Positions 50,780-60,151 are shown, counted from the first letter of the stretch. The stretch: DNA of 64,000 nucleotides from Sphingomonas sp. SCN 67-18 (GCF_001724715.1 NZ_MEFG01000016.1:21294-85293); one strand, 5' to 3'. Notes: generated by a model not told the origin, from the letters alone. Program-made: numbers and translations.

Positions 50780-51840
50780 CATACATTCCGGCGCGCGCGC
50801 CACAGCCAGAAACCGAGCGCCAGCATCGCGGCCAGCCACAGGCCGATCAGCAGCACCAATATCCGCCCGGCAAGGCCGCCGATCTCGCCGGTGTGGATGG
50901 GATAGAGCAGGTCGAGCAGCCGGCTGCGCGCCGACATGGTGAAGGGATCGACCCGGCCGACGATGCGGCCGTCCGCCGCCGCCACCGACACCATAGTCGA
51001 TCCGAAAATCGTCGCCGCCTCGCCCGGCTGGCTGAACTGCACGCCATAATAGGGCGTGCCGGCGGCGGGATAATCGATCCGGGTCAGTCGGGCCTCCGGG
51101 TAGACCCGCCGTGCCCGCGCGACCGCATCCGCCATCGCGATCGGCGCCTGCCCGGCTTGCAGGGCCGGCGCGACCGGCTCCGCATGCGTTATGCCGAGGG
51201 CCTTTTCAATTCCGTCATAGAAGATCAGCGCCGTGCCGCAGCTGATCGTCAGGAAAGCGGGGATCGCCAGCCACAGCCCGGCCATGCGATGCCAGCCATA
51301 GGGCCGCGCCGGGCCGGACCGCGCCGCCGGCGGGCGGAGCGCCCGGCGCCACTGGCCCCGCCCCGGCCACGCCAGCGACAGTCCCAACCCGATATTGGAG
51401 AGCAGCAAAAGGCCGCTGAACCCGACGATCCACGCGCCGACATCCCCGGCCAGCAGCGTTTCGTGAACGTCGAAGGCAAGGTCGTACAACCCGCCATCGG
51501 CGATCCCCGCATCGCCCTGCCGCCGCAGCATATGCCCGGCGCCATCGATGCGCAGCGTCAGCCGCTCAGCGCCATCGTCCAGATTGACGTCATAGCGGTC
51601 CTGCCCGCTGCCCGTGGTGTTGAGCGACCGGATGCGCAGCGCGGGGTCGGCCGCCAGCATGGCCGTCAGCCGCCCGTCAATGGCGGCGATGTCGGTCGGC
51701 ACCGCGCGGCCCGCCACCGTCGCATCGTCCAGCTCCCACTGGAACACCAGCAGCAGGCCGGTGAGCGCCTGGACCAGCCAGAAGCCCATCATCGCGATGC
51801 TCACCGCGCGGTGAATGCGTCGAATCCGCCTGCCAGCCAT
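50779..51840 (-). CDS. PepSY-associated transmembrane protein
   Basis: A 353-residue membrane protein with helices at about 14-34, 140-160, 190-215 and 320-345, and PepSY-type periplasmic stretches between them (for example HETLLAGDVGAWIVGFSGLLLL and DLLYPIHTGEIGGLAGRILVLLIGLWLA). Histidines near the helices are typical of the heme-binding, PiuB/FoxB-like reductases that act on iron-siderophore complexes. The start at 51840 has GGGAG just upstream; a longer frame to 51951 lacks a ribosome site. A link with the TonB receptor is possible but they are 17 kb apart. Confidence 0.82.
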   Translation of the reverse strand: MAGRRIRRIHRAVSIAMMGFWLVQALTGLLLVFQWELDDATVAGRAVPTDIAAIDGRLTAMLAADPALRIRSLNTTGSGQDRYDVNLDDGAERLTLRIDGAGHMLRRQGDAGIADGGLYDLAFDVHETLLAGDVGAWIVGFSGLLLLSNIGLGLSLAWPGRGQWRRALRPPAARSGPARPYGWHRMAGLWLAIPAFLTISCGTALIFYDGIEKALGITHAEPVAPALQAGQAPIAMADAVARARRVYPEARLTRIDYPAAGTPYYGVQFSQPGEAATIFGSTMVSVAAADGRIVGRVDPFTMSARSRLLDLLYPIHTGEIGGLAGRILVLLIGLWLAAMLALGFWLWRARRNV

Positions 51841-51994
51841 GCTCCCGCCCTTTCGCGCCGCAGGATAGACGGCGGCGGCCGCCGGGGCACGGGCGGAATG
51901 GCGATATGGCCCGGCGGCACAGATAAACGACCTGCCGGAGATCGTCGGCACCGGCCATCCTCCCTAGACTGCGCCCTGCAACAAGGGAGACGAC

Positions 51995-52948
51995 ATGCCG
52001 AGGCCCGACGATCTGGACCCCGATATCCGCCGGTTCATCCAGTCCGTGCAGGCGGGCTGGGCCGCGCATCCGGCGCTGGCCTCCGTCGGCATGAACCAGG
52101 CGCGCGAAATCGCTGAACGCGTCCGCGCGCCCTGGGCGGCGGGCGGCCCGCAAATGGCCGGGGTCAGCGATATCGGCGTCCCCCATGGCGACGGCGCGGT
52201 CGGTGTGCGGCTCTACACGCCGGATGCCGATGCCGGGCCGGGGCCGGTGCTCGTCTATCTGCACGGCGGCGGCTGGACGCTGTTCAGCATCGCCACCCAT
52301 GACCGGCTGATGCGCGAATATGCGCATCGCACCGGCTTTCGGGTGGCCGGCATCGACTACAGCCTGTCGCCGGAGGCTCCGTTCCCCCGCGCGCTGGACG
52401 AAACCGCGTCGGTGATCGGCTGGCTCCGCGATCATGGCGCGGGCATCGGCATAGACGCCGGGCGGATGGCGATAGGCGGCGATTCGGCAGGGGCCAATCT
52501 GGCGCTGTCGGCGGCAATCGACCTGCGCGACGCCGGGCAGGGCGGGCTGATCAAGGCGCTGCTGCTGAATTATGGCGCGTTCGACGAACGCTGCGACCGT
52601 CTGTCCCACCGCCGTTATGACGGCCCCGCCTACATGCTGGGATCGGAAGAGATGCGCACCTTCTGGCGCAACTATCTGGGCGGCGACCGCGCCGATGCAC
52701 CGACGCGCGCCGCGCCGATCCGCGCCGATCTCCACGCGCTGCCGCCCGCCTTCCTCTGCATTGCCGAATGCGACGTGCTGCGCGACGAGAATGTCGAGAT
52801 GGCAAGCCGCCTGGAACAGGCCGGCGTGGCCACCCGATCGGTCGTCTATCCCGGCACTGCCCACAGCTTCCTCGAAGCCATGTCGACGGCCCCGGTCGCC
52901 GACCGCGCGCTGGACGACGCCGCCGGCTGGCTGAAACGCACGCTCTAG
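51995..52948 (+). CDS. Alpha/beta hydrolase, hormone-sensitive-lipase family
   Basis: A 317-residue esterase/amidase with the oxyanion motif HGGGW (90-94), nucleophile Ser164 in GGDSAGANLA, acid Asp in ECDVLRDEN and the catalytic His in GTAHSFLEA. No signal peptide is seen, so it is cytoplasmic. HSL-type enzymes cut short-chain esters. It is divergent from the PepSY gene and upstream of another hydrolase. Confidence 0.9.
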   Translation: MPRPDDLDPDIRRFIQSVQAGWAAHPALASVGMNQAREIAERVRAPWAAGGPQMAGVSDIGVPHGDGAVGVRLYTPDADAGPGPVLVYLHGGGWTLFSIATHDRLMREYAHRTGFRVAGIDYSLSPEAPFPRALDETASVIGWLRDHGAGIGIDAGRMAIGGDSAGANLALSAAIDLRDAGQGGLIKALLLNYGAFDERCDRLSHRRYDGPAYMLGSEEMRTFWRNYLGGDRADAPTRAAPIRADLHALPPAFLCIAECDVLRDENVEMASRLEQAGVATRSVVYPGTAHSFLEAMSTAPVADRALDDAAGWLKRTL

Positions 52949-52969
52949 GGTCGGACCGTCAAATTCGCT

Positions 52970-52990
52970 CCGCCATCTCCTGAATGGCGG
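52970..52990 (+). terminator. Weak stem-loop after the alpha/beta hydrolase gene
   Basis: CCGCCAT (52970-52976) and ATGGCGG (52984-52990) form a perfect 7-base stem with a 7-base loop, 22 bases after the stop. There is no T run, so termination is uncertain. The remaining 180 bases before the next gene show no other recognisable element. Confidence 0.35.
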
Positions 52991-53172
52991 CCCGGCCCGG
53001 CGGCTCACACCATCCGTTTTCACCCGCGCAATAACCATCCGGAGCGGACGCTCGTGCGCGGCGGCGGGACGATATGCCTTCGGCCGGAAATAACTGGCCC
53101 GTCACGCACAGCCTCTGGCTCGCAGCCGGGGGATGTGTTGTGCTGGACACAGGAAATAGCGGGGATGGTCTT

Positions 53173-55113
53173 ATGGCATATCGGGTGATGACGGCGGCCG
53201 CGCTTGCGGCAGGGCTGGTGCTGGCGACGGGCACCGCGACCGCGCAGAAGCGCGCACCGGCGGCATCGGACACGCCCCGCACCTTCGTGCAGGCGACCGA
53301 GGGCATGGACCATGAACGCCGCGAGGTGATGATCCCGATGCGCGACGGGGTGAGGCTGCACACCGTCATCCTGATACCGAAGGGCGCGCGCAATGCGCCG
53401 ATATTGCTCACCCGCACGCCCTATGACGCGAGCGACATGACCAGCCATTCGCCCAGCGGCACGCTGGCCGCGGTGCTGGACGGATATGACAACGCGCCGG
53501 ATGTGGTGGTGGGCGGCGGCTATATTCGCGTCGTGCAGGACGTGCGGGGCAAATATGGCTCCGAGGGCGATTACATCATGAACCGCCCGCTTGCCGGCAC
53601 GCCGCTCAACCCCGGCAAGGTCGATCACAGCACCGACGCCTATGACACCATCGACTGGCTGGTGAAGCATATCCCCGAAAGCAACGGCCGTGTCGGCATC
53701 ATCGGCATCAGCTATGACGGGTTCCTGCCGTTGATGGCGCTCATCAACCCGCATCCGGCGCTGAAGGTGGCGGTGCCGATGAACCCGATGGTCGACGGCT
53801 GGAACGGCGACGACTGGTTCCACAACGGCGCGTTCCGGCAACAGAACCTGCCCTATATGCTAGAACAGGAGGCATCGCGCGACAACAGCATCAAATGGTG
53901 GTCCACCCACCGTGACGATTACGACCTGTACCTGTCAGCCGGATCGGCAGGCGCGTTGGCCAGGAGCCGGGGCCTCGACCAGACCGGCTTCTGGACCAAG
54001 GTGGCGCAGCACCCTTCCTATGACGATTACTGGCAGCAGCAGGCGATGGACCGGGTCCTCGCCGCCCGGCCGCTGACCGTGCCGACCCTGCTGGTCCACG
54101 GCCTGTTCGACCAGGAGGATATCCACGGTGCCATCGCCGTCTGGCAGGCGCTGAAGGACCGGACCGGCGGGCAGAATCTGAAGCTCGCCATCGGTCCGTG
54201 GAACCATGGCCAGCAGATTCACGACGCCAGCGCGCTCGGCCCGATCAAATGGGGGCAGGACACCGGCCTGTGGTTCCGCCGCAATGTGCTGGCGCCGTTC
54301 CTCGCCCAATATCTGATCGACGGCGCGCCGACGGCCGATCTGCCGCGCGTTACCGCGTTCGAGACGGGCAGCAACGCATGGCGGCGGCTGGCGGACTGGC
54401 CGGCGGCGTGCGCGGACGATTGCACCGCCCGCCTCTACCTGAAACCGCAGGGCGCGCTCGGTTTCGAGCCTGCGACCGGCCCGGCCGAGACCGCCGACTA
54501 TATCTCGGACCCCGCCAAGCCCGTGCCTTTCCGCGCCCGGCCGATCTTGCCGGTGGGCTATGAGGGCGAGTTGACCTGGCCGAGCTGGCTGGTCGACGAC
54601 CAGCGCGAAGCGTCGGGACGCACCGACGTCATCACCTTCGTCACCCCGGTGCTGACCGCGCCGGTCAGGATCAAGGGCAAGCCGGTCGTCCATCTGACGG
54701 CCGCGACCAGCGGCACCGATGCCGACTGGGTGGTGAAGCTGATCGACGTCTATCCCGCCGAAGTGGCGGGCGACAAGGCGATGGGCGGCTATCAGCTCGG
54801 CATCGCGATGGACATATTTCGGGGCCGTTATCGTGAATCGCTGAGTGAGGCGAAACCGATCGCCGCCGATACGGCGCTGCCCTATCGCTTCGCGCTGCCG
54901 GATGCGAACCACGTCTTCCTGCCCGGCCACCGCATCATGGTGCAGGTGCAGTCGAGCTGGTTCCCGCTCTACGACCGCAACCCCCAGCGCTTCGTGCCGA
55001 ACATCATGTTCGCGAAGCCGGAGGATTATGTGAAGGCCACCCAGCGGATCACCGTCGCCGGGCCGGAAGGCAGCTATATCGTGCTGCCGCTGGTCCCCGC
55101 CGGGGCGGAATGA
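53173..55113 (+). CDS. CocE/NonD-family hydrolase (X-Pro dipeptidyl-peptidase-like)
   Basis: A 646-residue secreted hydrolase. The start at 53173 was chosen because it gives a signal peptide (cleavage after TATAQ, residue 25) and has GGGGATGG upstream; an upstream ATG at 53074 would bury it. Ser180 in IIGISYDGF is the nucleophile; an alpha/beta hydrolase domain (50-390) is followed by the C-terminal jelly-roll domain (about 440-640) of the family. Known members are cocaine esterase, glutaryl-7-ACA acylase and X-Pro dipeptidyl-peptidases, so esters, N-acyl amides or peptides are possible substrates. Confidence 0.9.
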   Translation: MAYRVMTAAALAAGLVLATGTATAQKRAPAASDTPRTFVQATEGMDHERREVMIPMRDGVRLHTVILIPKGARNAPILLTRTPYDASDMTSHSPSGTLAAVLDGYDNAPDVVVGGGYIRVVQDVRGKYGSEGDYIMNRPLAGTPLNPGKVDHSTDAYDTIDWLVKHIPESNGRVGIIGISYDGFLPLMALINPHPALKVAVPMNPMVDGWNGDDWFHNGAFRQQNLPYMLEQEASRDNSIKWWSTHRDDYDLYLSAGSAGALARSRGLDQTGFWTKVAQHPSYDDYWQQQAMDRVLAARPLTVPTLLVHGLFDQEDIHGAIAVWQALKDRTGGQNLKLAIGPWNHGQQIHDASALGPIKWGQDTGLWFRRNVLAPFLAQYLIDGAPTADLPRVTAFETGSNAWRRLADWPAACADDCTARLYLKPQGALGFEPATGPAETADYISDPAKPVPFRARPILPVGYEGELTWPSWLVDDQREASGRTDVITFVTPVLTAPVRIKGKPVVHLTAATSGTDADWVVKLIDVYPAEVAGDKAMGGYQLGIAMDIFRGRYRESLSEAKPIAADTALPYRFALPDANHVFLPGHRIMVQVQSSWFPLYDRNPQRFVPNIMFAKPEDYVKATQRITVAGPEGSYIVLPLVPAGAE

Positions 55114-55121
55114 GGCCCGGC

Positions 55122-56108
55122 TTATAGCGTGACGACAGCGCCTTCCGCCGCGGATCGGCCCGCCGCCTCGGCCAGCGCCAGCGCGGCGATGCCGTCCGCA
55201 TAGCCGACGCCGGGCGCGGCGGCGCCGGCCAGCATGTCGGCGAAATGCGCCATCTCCGCCCGGTAGGCGGCGGCATAGCGGTCGAGGAAGAAATTCTGCA
55301 GCGGATCGGCCGCCGCGCCCGCCGCGCGCCACGCCTCCACGGTGGTTTCGCGGACATTGTCCGCGCGCACCAGCCCGCCCGCGCAGAACGCCTCGATGCG
55401 CTGGTCATAACCATAGCCGGACCGCCGGCTGTTGGAGATGACGCACAGCTTGCCCGATGCGGTGCGCAGGAAGATCCTGGCGGTGTCGACGTCGCCCGCC
55501 CCGCCGATGGCGGGATCGACCAGGCAGCTGGCGGCGGCGTAAACCTGGGTCGGCTCCTCGCCCAGCAGCCAGCGCGCCATGTCGAAATCATGAATCGCCA
55601 TGTCCTTGAACAGCCCGCCGGACACGCGGACATAATCGATCGGCGGCGGTGCAGGATCGTGGCTGATGATGTGCAGCGTCTCCAGTGCGCCCATCGATCC
55701 GCCGCGCAGCCGCTGTTCCAGCGCGCGGAAATGCGGGTCGAACCGCCGGTTGAAACCCAGCAGCAGCGGCACGTCCGCGCCGCCAAGCGCCCCGGCGGCG
55801 GACCGCGCGCGCGCCAGATCGAGGTCGATCGGCTTTTCGCAGAACACGCCCTTGCCGGCGGCGATGGCGCGGCTGGCATAATCGAGATGGGTGTCGGTCG
55901 CACTGGCGACGATCACGCCCTTCACCGCCGGATCGGCCAGCGCGGCGTCAAGCGTGGCGACATCCGCGCCCGCGCCGTCCGCCACCTCGCGCGCCGCGGC
56001 GGCCATGGGATCGACGACATAGCGCAGCCGCAGCCGCTGTTCCGCCGCGACATTGGCGGCATGGATGCGGCCGATGCGGCCCGCGCCGATCAGGGCGATA
56101 TCGAACAT
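55122..56108 (-). CDS. iolG: Inositol 2-dehydrogenase (Gfo/Idh/MocA family)
   Basis: A 328-residue NAD-dependent dehydrogenase with IALIGAGRIGRIHA (5-18) for cofactor binding, the EKP motif in VFCEKPIDL (catalytic lysine), and GGLFKDMAIHDFDMARWLLG, whose His/Asp pair completes the active site. The first step of inositol catabolism, oxidation to 2-keto-myo-inositol, is the likely reaction. ATG 56108 is favoured: GAAGGA lies 6 bases upstream; ATG 56114 abuts it. It is a close paralogue of the next gene and lies 10 bases from it. Confidence 0.88.
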   Translation of the reverse strand: MFDIALIGAGRIGRIHAANVAAEQRLRLRYVVDPMAAAAREVADGAGADVATLDAALADPAVKGVIVASATDTHLDYASRAIAAGKGVFCEKPIDLDLARARSAAGALGGADVPLLLGFNRRFDPHFRALEQRLRGGSMGALETLHIISHDPAPPPIDYVRVSGGLFKDMAIHDFDMARWLLGEEPTQVYAAASCLVDPAIGGAGDVDTARIFLRTASGKLCVISNSRRSGYGYDQRIEAFCAGGLVRADNVRETTVEAWRAAGAAADPLQNFFLDRYAAAYRAEMAHFADMLAGAAAPGVGYADGIAALALAEAAGRSAAEGAVVTL

Positions 56109-56118
56109 GGTCATTCCT

Positions 56119-57135
56119 TCAGCCGACGGAGATGGAGACGGGGCGGCCTTCCTGCGCGGAAAGGGCGGCCGCTTCCGCCATGGCCAGCGCGGCGCGGCTG
56201 GCGGCATAGCCGGTTTCCGGAGTGGCCAGCCCCGCCAGCACATCGGCGAAATGGTCCAACTCGGCCCGGTAGCCGTCGGCATAGCGCTGGATGAAGGCAT
56301 AGGGGAAAGCGTCTGCCTGCGCGCCCTCGGCCCGCCACACGGACACCGCGGTGTTGGTGACATTGTCGACGCGGAGCGCGCCCTTCGATCCGAAGGCCTC
56401 GATCCGCTGGTCATAGCCATAGCCGGTGCGCCGGCTGTTCGAGATGACGCACAGCTTGCCGGACGCGGTGCGCAGCAGCAGCTTGGCGGTGTCGACATCG
56501 CCCAGCGCCGCGATCTCGGGGTCGATCAGGCAGCTCGCCCAGGCGAAGATCTCCACCACCGGCTCGTCGACCAACCAGCGGACCAGATCGAAATCGTGGA
56601 TGGTGAAATCCTTGAACAGGCCGCCGCTGCCCGGGATGAAGGCGGGCGGCGGGGTTTCGGGATCGTGATTGACGATCTGCAGCGATTCGAGCGCGCCGAT
56701 CTCGCCGCCGTCCAGCCGCCGTTTCAGCGCCTGATAATGCGGATCGAACCGGCGGTTGAACGCCACGAACAGCGGCGGCAGGCCGGGACGGGCGAAATCG
56801 GCGGCCACCGAATCGAGCCGCTCCAGCGACAGGTCGAGCGGCTTTTCGCAGAACACCGCCTTGCCCGCCGCCAGGCAGGCGCGCGTATCGTCCAGATGCG
56901 CGTCGGTGGAACTGGCGACGATCACCCCCTTCACCGCAGGATCGGCCAGCACCGCCGCCAGCGGCGCAGGCGTCGCGCCGGTCTCCTTGCCCAGCGCAGC
57001 CGCCATCTCGGCGCGCGGATCGACGATCCAGGCAAGGTCCAGCCTGGGGTTGGCGGCGGCGTTGCGCGCATGGACACTGCCCATGCGGCCCGCGCCCAGC
57101 TGTGCGATGCGGATGATGGCGCCCTCTCCTGTCAT
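56119..57135 (-). CDS. iolG: Inositol 2-dehydrogenase paralogue (Gfo/Idh/MocA family)
   Basis: A 338-residue enzyme with IAQLGAGRMGSVHA near the start, VFCEKPLDL, and the GGLFKDFTIHDFDLVRWLV active-site helix. The segment GKLCVISNSRR.GYGYDQRIEAF is shared almost exactly with the paralogue downstream, showing tandem duplication followed by divergence. Two isoforms may separate myo-inositol from D-chiro- or scyllo-inositol. The start at 57135 has GGAAAG upstream; the frame to 57198 lacks a ribosome site and crosses the operator region. Confidence 0.88.
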   Translation of the reverse strand: MTGEGAIIRIAQLGAGRMGSVHARNAAANPRLDLAWIVDPRAEMAAALGKETGATPAPLAAVLADPAVKGVIVASSTDAHLDDTRACLAAGKAVFCEKPLDLSLERLDSVAADFARPGLPPLFVAFNRRFDPHYQALKRRLDGGEIGALESLQIVNHDPETPPPAFIPGSGGLFKDFTIHDFDLVRWLVDEPVVEIFAWASCLIDPEIAALGDVDTAKLLLRTASGKLCVISNSRRTGYGYDQRIEAFGSKGALRVDNVTNTAVSVWRAEGAQADAFPYAFIQRYADGYRAELDHFADVLAGLATPETGYAASRAALAMAEAAALSAQEGRPVSISVG

Positions 57136-57140
57136 GATCT

Positions 57141-57154
57141 TTCCATTGATGGAA
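57141..57154 (-). promoter_or_regulatory. Palindrome at the start of the iolG operon
   Basis: TTCCATTGATGGAA at 57141-57154, arms TTCCAT and ATGGAA around TG, a perfect inverted repeat. It overlaps the ribosome binding site of the iolG paralogue. It has TTCC-N6-GGAA form; IolR sites in rhizobia are described as GGAA-N6-TTCC. Binding by the adjacent RpiR protein is inferred. Confidence 0.5.
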
Positions 57155-57229
57155 TGTTTGTTCCGTATCCAGATAGAATGGAATTTACATCCCGGCAATG
57201 ATATTTTGCCTTTGAACGCGGAACAGATA

Positions 57230-57248
57230 TTCTATGCAATCCATAGAA
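57230..57248 (+). promoter_or_regulatory. Inverted repeat upstream of the inositol RpiR regulator
   Basis: TTCTATG (57230-57236) and CATAGAA (57242-57248), perfect 7-base arms around CAATC, ending 12 bases before the ATG at 57261. Position suits autorepression. TATGCAAT in its centre recurs on the minus strand at about 58154-58161 upstream of iolC. Confidence 0.6.
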
Positions 57249-57260
57249 CAAGGATTCCCT

Positions 57261-58121
57261 ATGACCGACCAGCATGGCGTGCCGACCACCGCCGAGGAAT
57301 TTCGCGCCCTGGTGCTGGACCGCTATGACGGGTTGAGCCGCCGGCTACAGCAGATCGCCCGCTATGTGCTCGATCAGCCGAACGAGCTTGCGCTTGAAAC
57401 GCTGGCGGTGATCGCGGAGCGATCCGGCGTGCAGCCTTCCGCCATCGTCCGTTTCGCCAAGAGCTTCGGCTTTTCCGGCGCCACCCAGATGCAGCGCCTG
57501 TTCCGCGACGGGTTGCTCTCCGGCAATGCGGCACTCGGCTATGGCGATCGCGTCCGCCAGTTCAACGATGTCGTCAGCCGCCGCGAAGCGGGCGAGGAGG
57601 TGCTGAACGAATTCGTCGAGGGTAATGTGCTGGCGCTGCAGAACCTCGCGCAGACGATCAGCGACACGGACATGCGCGATGCGGTGCGGCTGATCGCCAA
57701 GGCGGAGACCGTGCATGTGGCGGGCTTCCGCCGGTCCTTCCCGGTCGCGGCCTATCTTGCCTATTCGCTGCAGCAGTTGGGCAAGCGGGTACTATTCATG
57801 GACGGCGTTGCCGGCCTCGCCAAGCAGCAGGCACAGGCGATGCAGCCCAAGGACCTGCTGATCGCGATCAGCTACCACCCCTATGCCGAGGAAACGGTGC
57901 AGCTGGTGGAAATCGCCGCCCAGCAGGGCGCAAAGGTGCTTTCGCTCAGCGACAGCCTGGTCAGCCCCATCGCCAAATCGGCCGCGCTGGTGCTTCAGGT
58001 CCGCGAATCGGAGGTGCGGGGCTTCCGCTCGCTGGCGACGTCGATGTGCCTTGCCCAGGCGTTGGTCATCCGTTTCGGCTTTGAAACGGCGCCGCGCAAA
58101 CGGGGCGCCCAATCTGGATGA
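57261..58121 (+). CDS. iolR: RpiR-family regulator of inositol catabolism (IolR type)
   Basis: A 286-residue regulator with an N-terminal helix-turn-helix (about 18-75; VIAERSGVQPSAIVRFAKSFGFSGATQMQRLF) and a SIS domain (about 120-255; VHVAGFRRSFPVAAYLAYSLQQLGKRVLFMD). It is divergent from the iolG pair and heads the iolC-D-E-B-A run, the standard arrangement in alphaproteobacteria, where IolR represses the genes until an inositol intermediate appears. The start at 57261 has AAGGA upstream; an ATG at 57234 lies inside the operator. Confidence 0.88.
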   Translation: MTDQHGVPTTAEEFRALVLDRYDGLSRRLQQIARYVLDQPNELALETLAVIAERSGVQPSAIVRFAKSFGFSGATQMQRLFRDGLLSGNAALGYGDRVRQFNDVVSRREAGEEVLNEFVEGNVLALQNLAQTISDTDMRDAVRLIAKAETVHVAGFRRSFPVAAYLAYSLQQLGKRVLFMDGVAGLAKQQAQAMQPKDLLIAISYHPYAEETVQLVEIAAQQGAKVLSLSDSLVSPIAKSAALVLQVRESEVRGFRSLATSMCLAQALVIRFGFETAPRKRGAQSG

Positions 58122-58142
58122 AGAATTCCGCCTTCACCAAAT

Positions 58143-58163
58143 ATAGAATTTATATTGCATATC
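58143..58163 (+). promoter_or_regulatory. Candidate operator upstream of iolC
   Basis: ATAGAATTTATATTGCATATC at 58143-58163 is an AT-rich element in the 104-base gap before iolC. It shares ATAGAAT, then ATT.(A/G)CAT with the element at 57172-57189 upstream of iolG (13 of 18 aligned bases) and TATGCAAT with the repeat at 57230. Three related copies in three promoters suggest one regulator. Confidence 0.45.
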
Positions 58164-58225
58164 ATCCATAGTTGGAATAGGCGTTACATGACGTCCGGCG
58201 GTCGGGCGGCGAACATGGGGCCACT

Positions 58226-60151
58226 ATGGGGCAGTCTGAAAAATCGCTCGATCTCATCGCCCTCGGCCGGTCCAGCGTCGACCTGTACGGCCAGCAGGCC
58301 GGCGGGCGGCTGGAAGACATGGCGTCCTTCGCCAAATATGTCGGCGGCAGCCCCACCAACACCGCCGTCGGCGGCGCGCGGCTGGGCCTGAAGACCGGCC
58401 TCGTCACCCGGGTCGGCGCGGACCATATGGGCCGTTTCCTGCGCGAGGAACTGGACCGGGAGGGCGTCGACACCCACGGCGTCATTTCCGATGCGGACCG
58501 GCTGACCGCGCTGGTGATGCTGGGGATTCGCGACCGCGAGAATTTCCCGCTGATCTTCTACCGCGAAAATTGCGCCGACATGGCGCTGACCGAAGCCGAT
58601 CTTGACGAAACATGGATCAAATCGGCCGGCGCGGTGCTGATCAACGGCACCCATCTGTCGCAACCCGGCGTGTTCGCCGCCAGCCTGGCCGCCGCCCGCT
58701 GGGCGCGCGAAGCCGGCGGCCGGGTGATCTTCGATATCGATTACCGCCCCGTGCTCTGGGGCCTCGCGGAACGCGACATGGGCGAAAACCGCTTTGTCGC
58801 CGATCCCGCCGTCACCCGGCGGCTGCAACAGGTGCTGCCGCTGTGCGACCTGATCGTCGGCACGGAGGAGGAAATTCACATCCTCGGCGGCACCACGGAC
58901 AGCATCGCCGCCCTGCGCGCCGTCCGCGCGCAAAGCGCCGCGCTGATCGTCTGCAAGCGCGGGGCGCTGGGCTGCGCGGCCTTCGAGGGCGCGATTCCCG
59001 ACAGCCTGGACGATGGCGTGCGCGGCGAAAGCTTCTCGGTGGAAGTGTTCAACGTGCTGGGGGCGGGCGACGCCTTCATGGCCGGTTTCGCGCGCGGCTG
59101 GCTGCGCGGCGAGAGCATCGCCGCCTGCTGCACGCTCGGCAATGCCTGCGGGGCCATCGTCGTGTCGCGCCACGGCTGCGCGCCCGCAATGCCGACCTGG
59201 GTGGAGCTGACCGAATTCCTCGCGAAGCGCGACCGCCCCTTCCGGCTGCGCGACGATGCGATGCTGGAGCATCTTCACTGGGCGACGACCCGGCGGCGCG
59301 ATTATCCCTCGCTCACCGTCCTTGCCGTCGATCATCGCAGCCAGTTCGAGGAACTGGCGGACGAGCTTGGCGTCGGCCTCGACAAGGTGGAGCGTTTCAA
59401 GCAGCTCGCCCTGCCCGCGCTCCACCGCATCGCCGCCGGCGACCCCGGTTTCGGCGTGCTGCTGGACGGGCGCTACGGCTTCGACGCGCTCGCCGCCGCC
59501 GCCGACCATCCTTACTGGATCGGCCGGCCCATCGAGCTGCCCAAGTCCCGCCCGCTCGAATTCGAAGGGTCGGCGGACGTCGCCACGGAACTGGCGGAAT
59601 GGCCGCTGGACCATGTCGTCAAATGCCTGGTCTTCTACCATCCCGACGACGAGCCGGTGCTGCGCGCCCGGCAGGAGCGCCAGCTGCTCCGCCTGTTCGA
59701 CGCCTGCCGCAAGACGCGGCACGAACTGCTGGTGGAGGTGATCGCCCCCGCCGGATCGGATGTCGATGCGATGACCATCGCCCGCGCCATCCGCCGCCTC
59801 TACGCCATCGGCCTCAAGCCGGACTGGTGGAAGCTGGAGCCGGTCAGCGATCCCGATGCCTGGCGCAACATCGAGGCTGCGGTGGCGGAAAACGACCCGT
59901 GGTGCCGGGGCGTCGTGCTGCTCGGCCTGTCCACCCCGATTCCGCAGCTGATCGAGAGTTTCGACGCGGCGGCGGGCGTTGGCATCGTCAAGGGCTTCGC
60001 GGTCGGCCGGACGATCTTCTACGATGTCGCGCGCGACTGGCTGACCGGCGCGATCGACGACGCCGGGGCGGTTGACGCGCTGGCCGACAGGTTCAAGCTG
60101 CTGGTCGATGCGTGGCGCAAGGCCCGCGCCCGCGTGGAGAAGGCGGCATGA
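58226..60151 (+). CDS. iolC: 5-dehydro-2-deoxygluconokinase fused to a DUF2090 aldolase-like domain
   Basis: A 641-residue bifunctional protein. Residues 1-320 are a PfkB/ribokinase-type kinase with GGSPTNTAV at 40-48 and the catalytic GAGDAF at 279-284 (Asp282). Residues about 330-635 are DUF2090, a TIM-barrel domain linked to cleavage of the phosphorylated product (IolJ-like), with TVLAVDHRSQFEEL and VKCLVFYHPDDEP. The IolC-DUF2090 fusion is known in proteobacteria; it phosphorylates 2-deoxy-5-keto-gluconate and probably cleaves it to malonate semialdehyde and dihydroxyacetone phosphate. It overlaps iolD by ATGA. Confidence 0.94.
   Translation: MGQSEKSLDLIALGRSSVDLYGQQAGGRLEDMASFAKYVGGSPTNTAVGGARLGLKTGLVTRVGADHMGRFLREELDREGVDTHGVISDADRLTALVMLGIRDRENFPLIFYRENCADMALTEADLDETWIKSAGAVLINGTHLSQPGVFAASLAAARWAREAGGRVIFDIDYRPVLWGLAERDMGENRFVADPAVTRRLQQVLPLCDLIVGTEEEIHILGGTTDSIAALRAVRAQSAALIVCKRGALGCAAFEGAIPDSLDDGVRGESFSVEVFNVLGAGDAFMAGFARGWLRGESIAACCTLGNACGAIVVSRHGCAPAMPTWVELTEFLAKRDRPFRLRDDAMLEHLHWATTRRRDYPSLTVLAVDHRSQFEELADELGVGLDKVERFKQLALPALHRIAAGDPGFGVLLDGRYGFDALAAAADHPYWIGRPIELPKSRPLEFEGSADVATELAEWPLDHVVKCLVFYHPDDEPVLRARQERQLLRLFDACRKTRHELLVEVIAPAGSDVDAMTIARAIRRLYAIGLKPDWWKLEPVSDPDAWRNIEAAVAENDPWCRGVVLLGLSTPIPQLIESFDAAAGVGIVKGFAVGRTIFYDVARDWLTGAIDDAGAVDALADRFKLLVDAWRKARARVEKAA

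Noticed and set aside
55122..56498. N-terminal extension of the downstream iolG frame to 56498
   Set aside because: The extra residues are Ser/Pro/Arg-rich antisense-like sequence overlapping the other iolG. The cofactor-binding start follows directly from the ATG at 56108.
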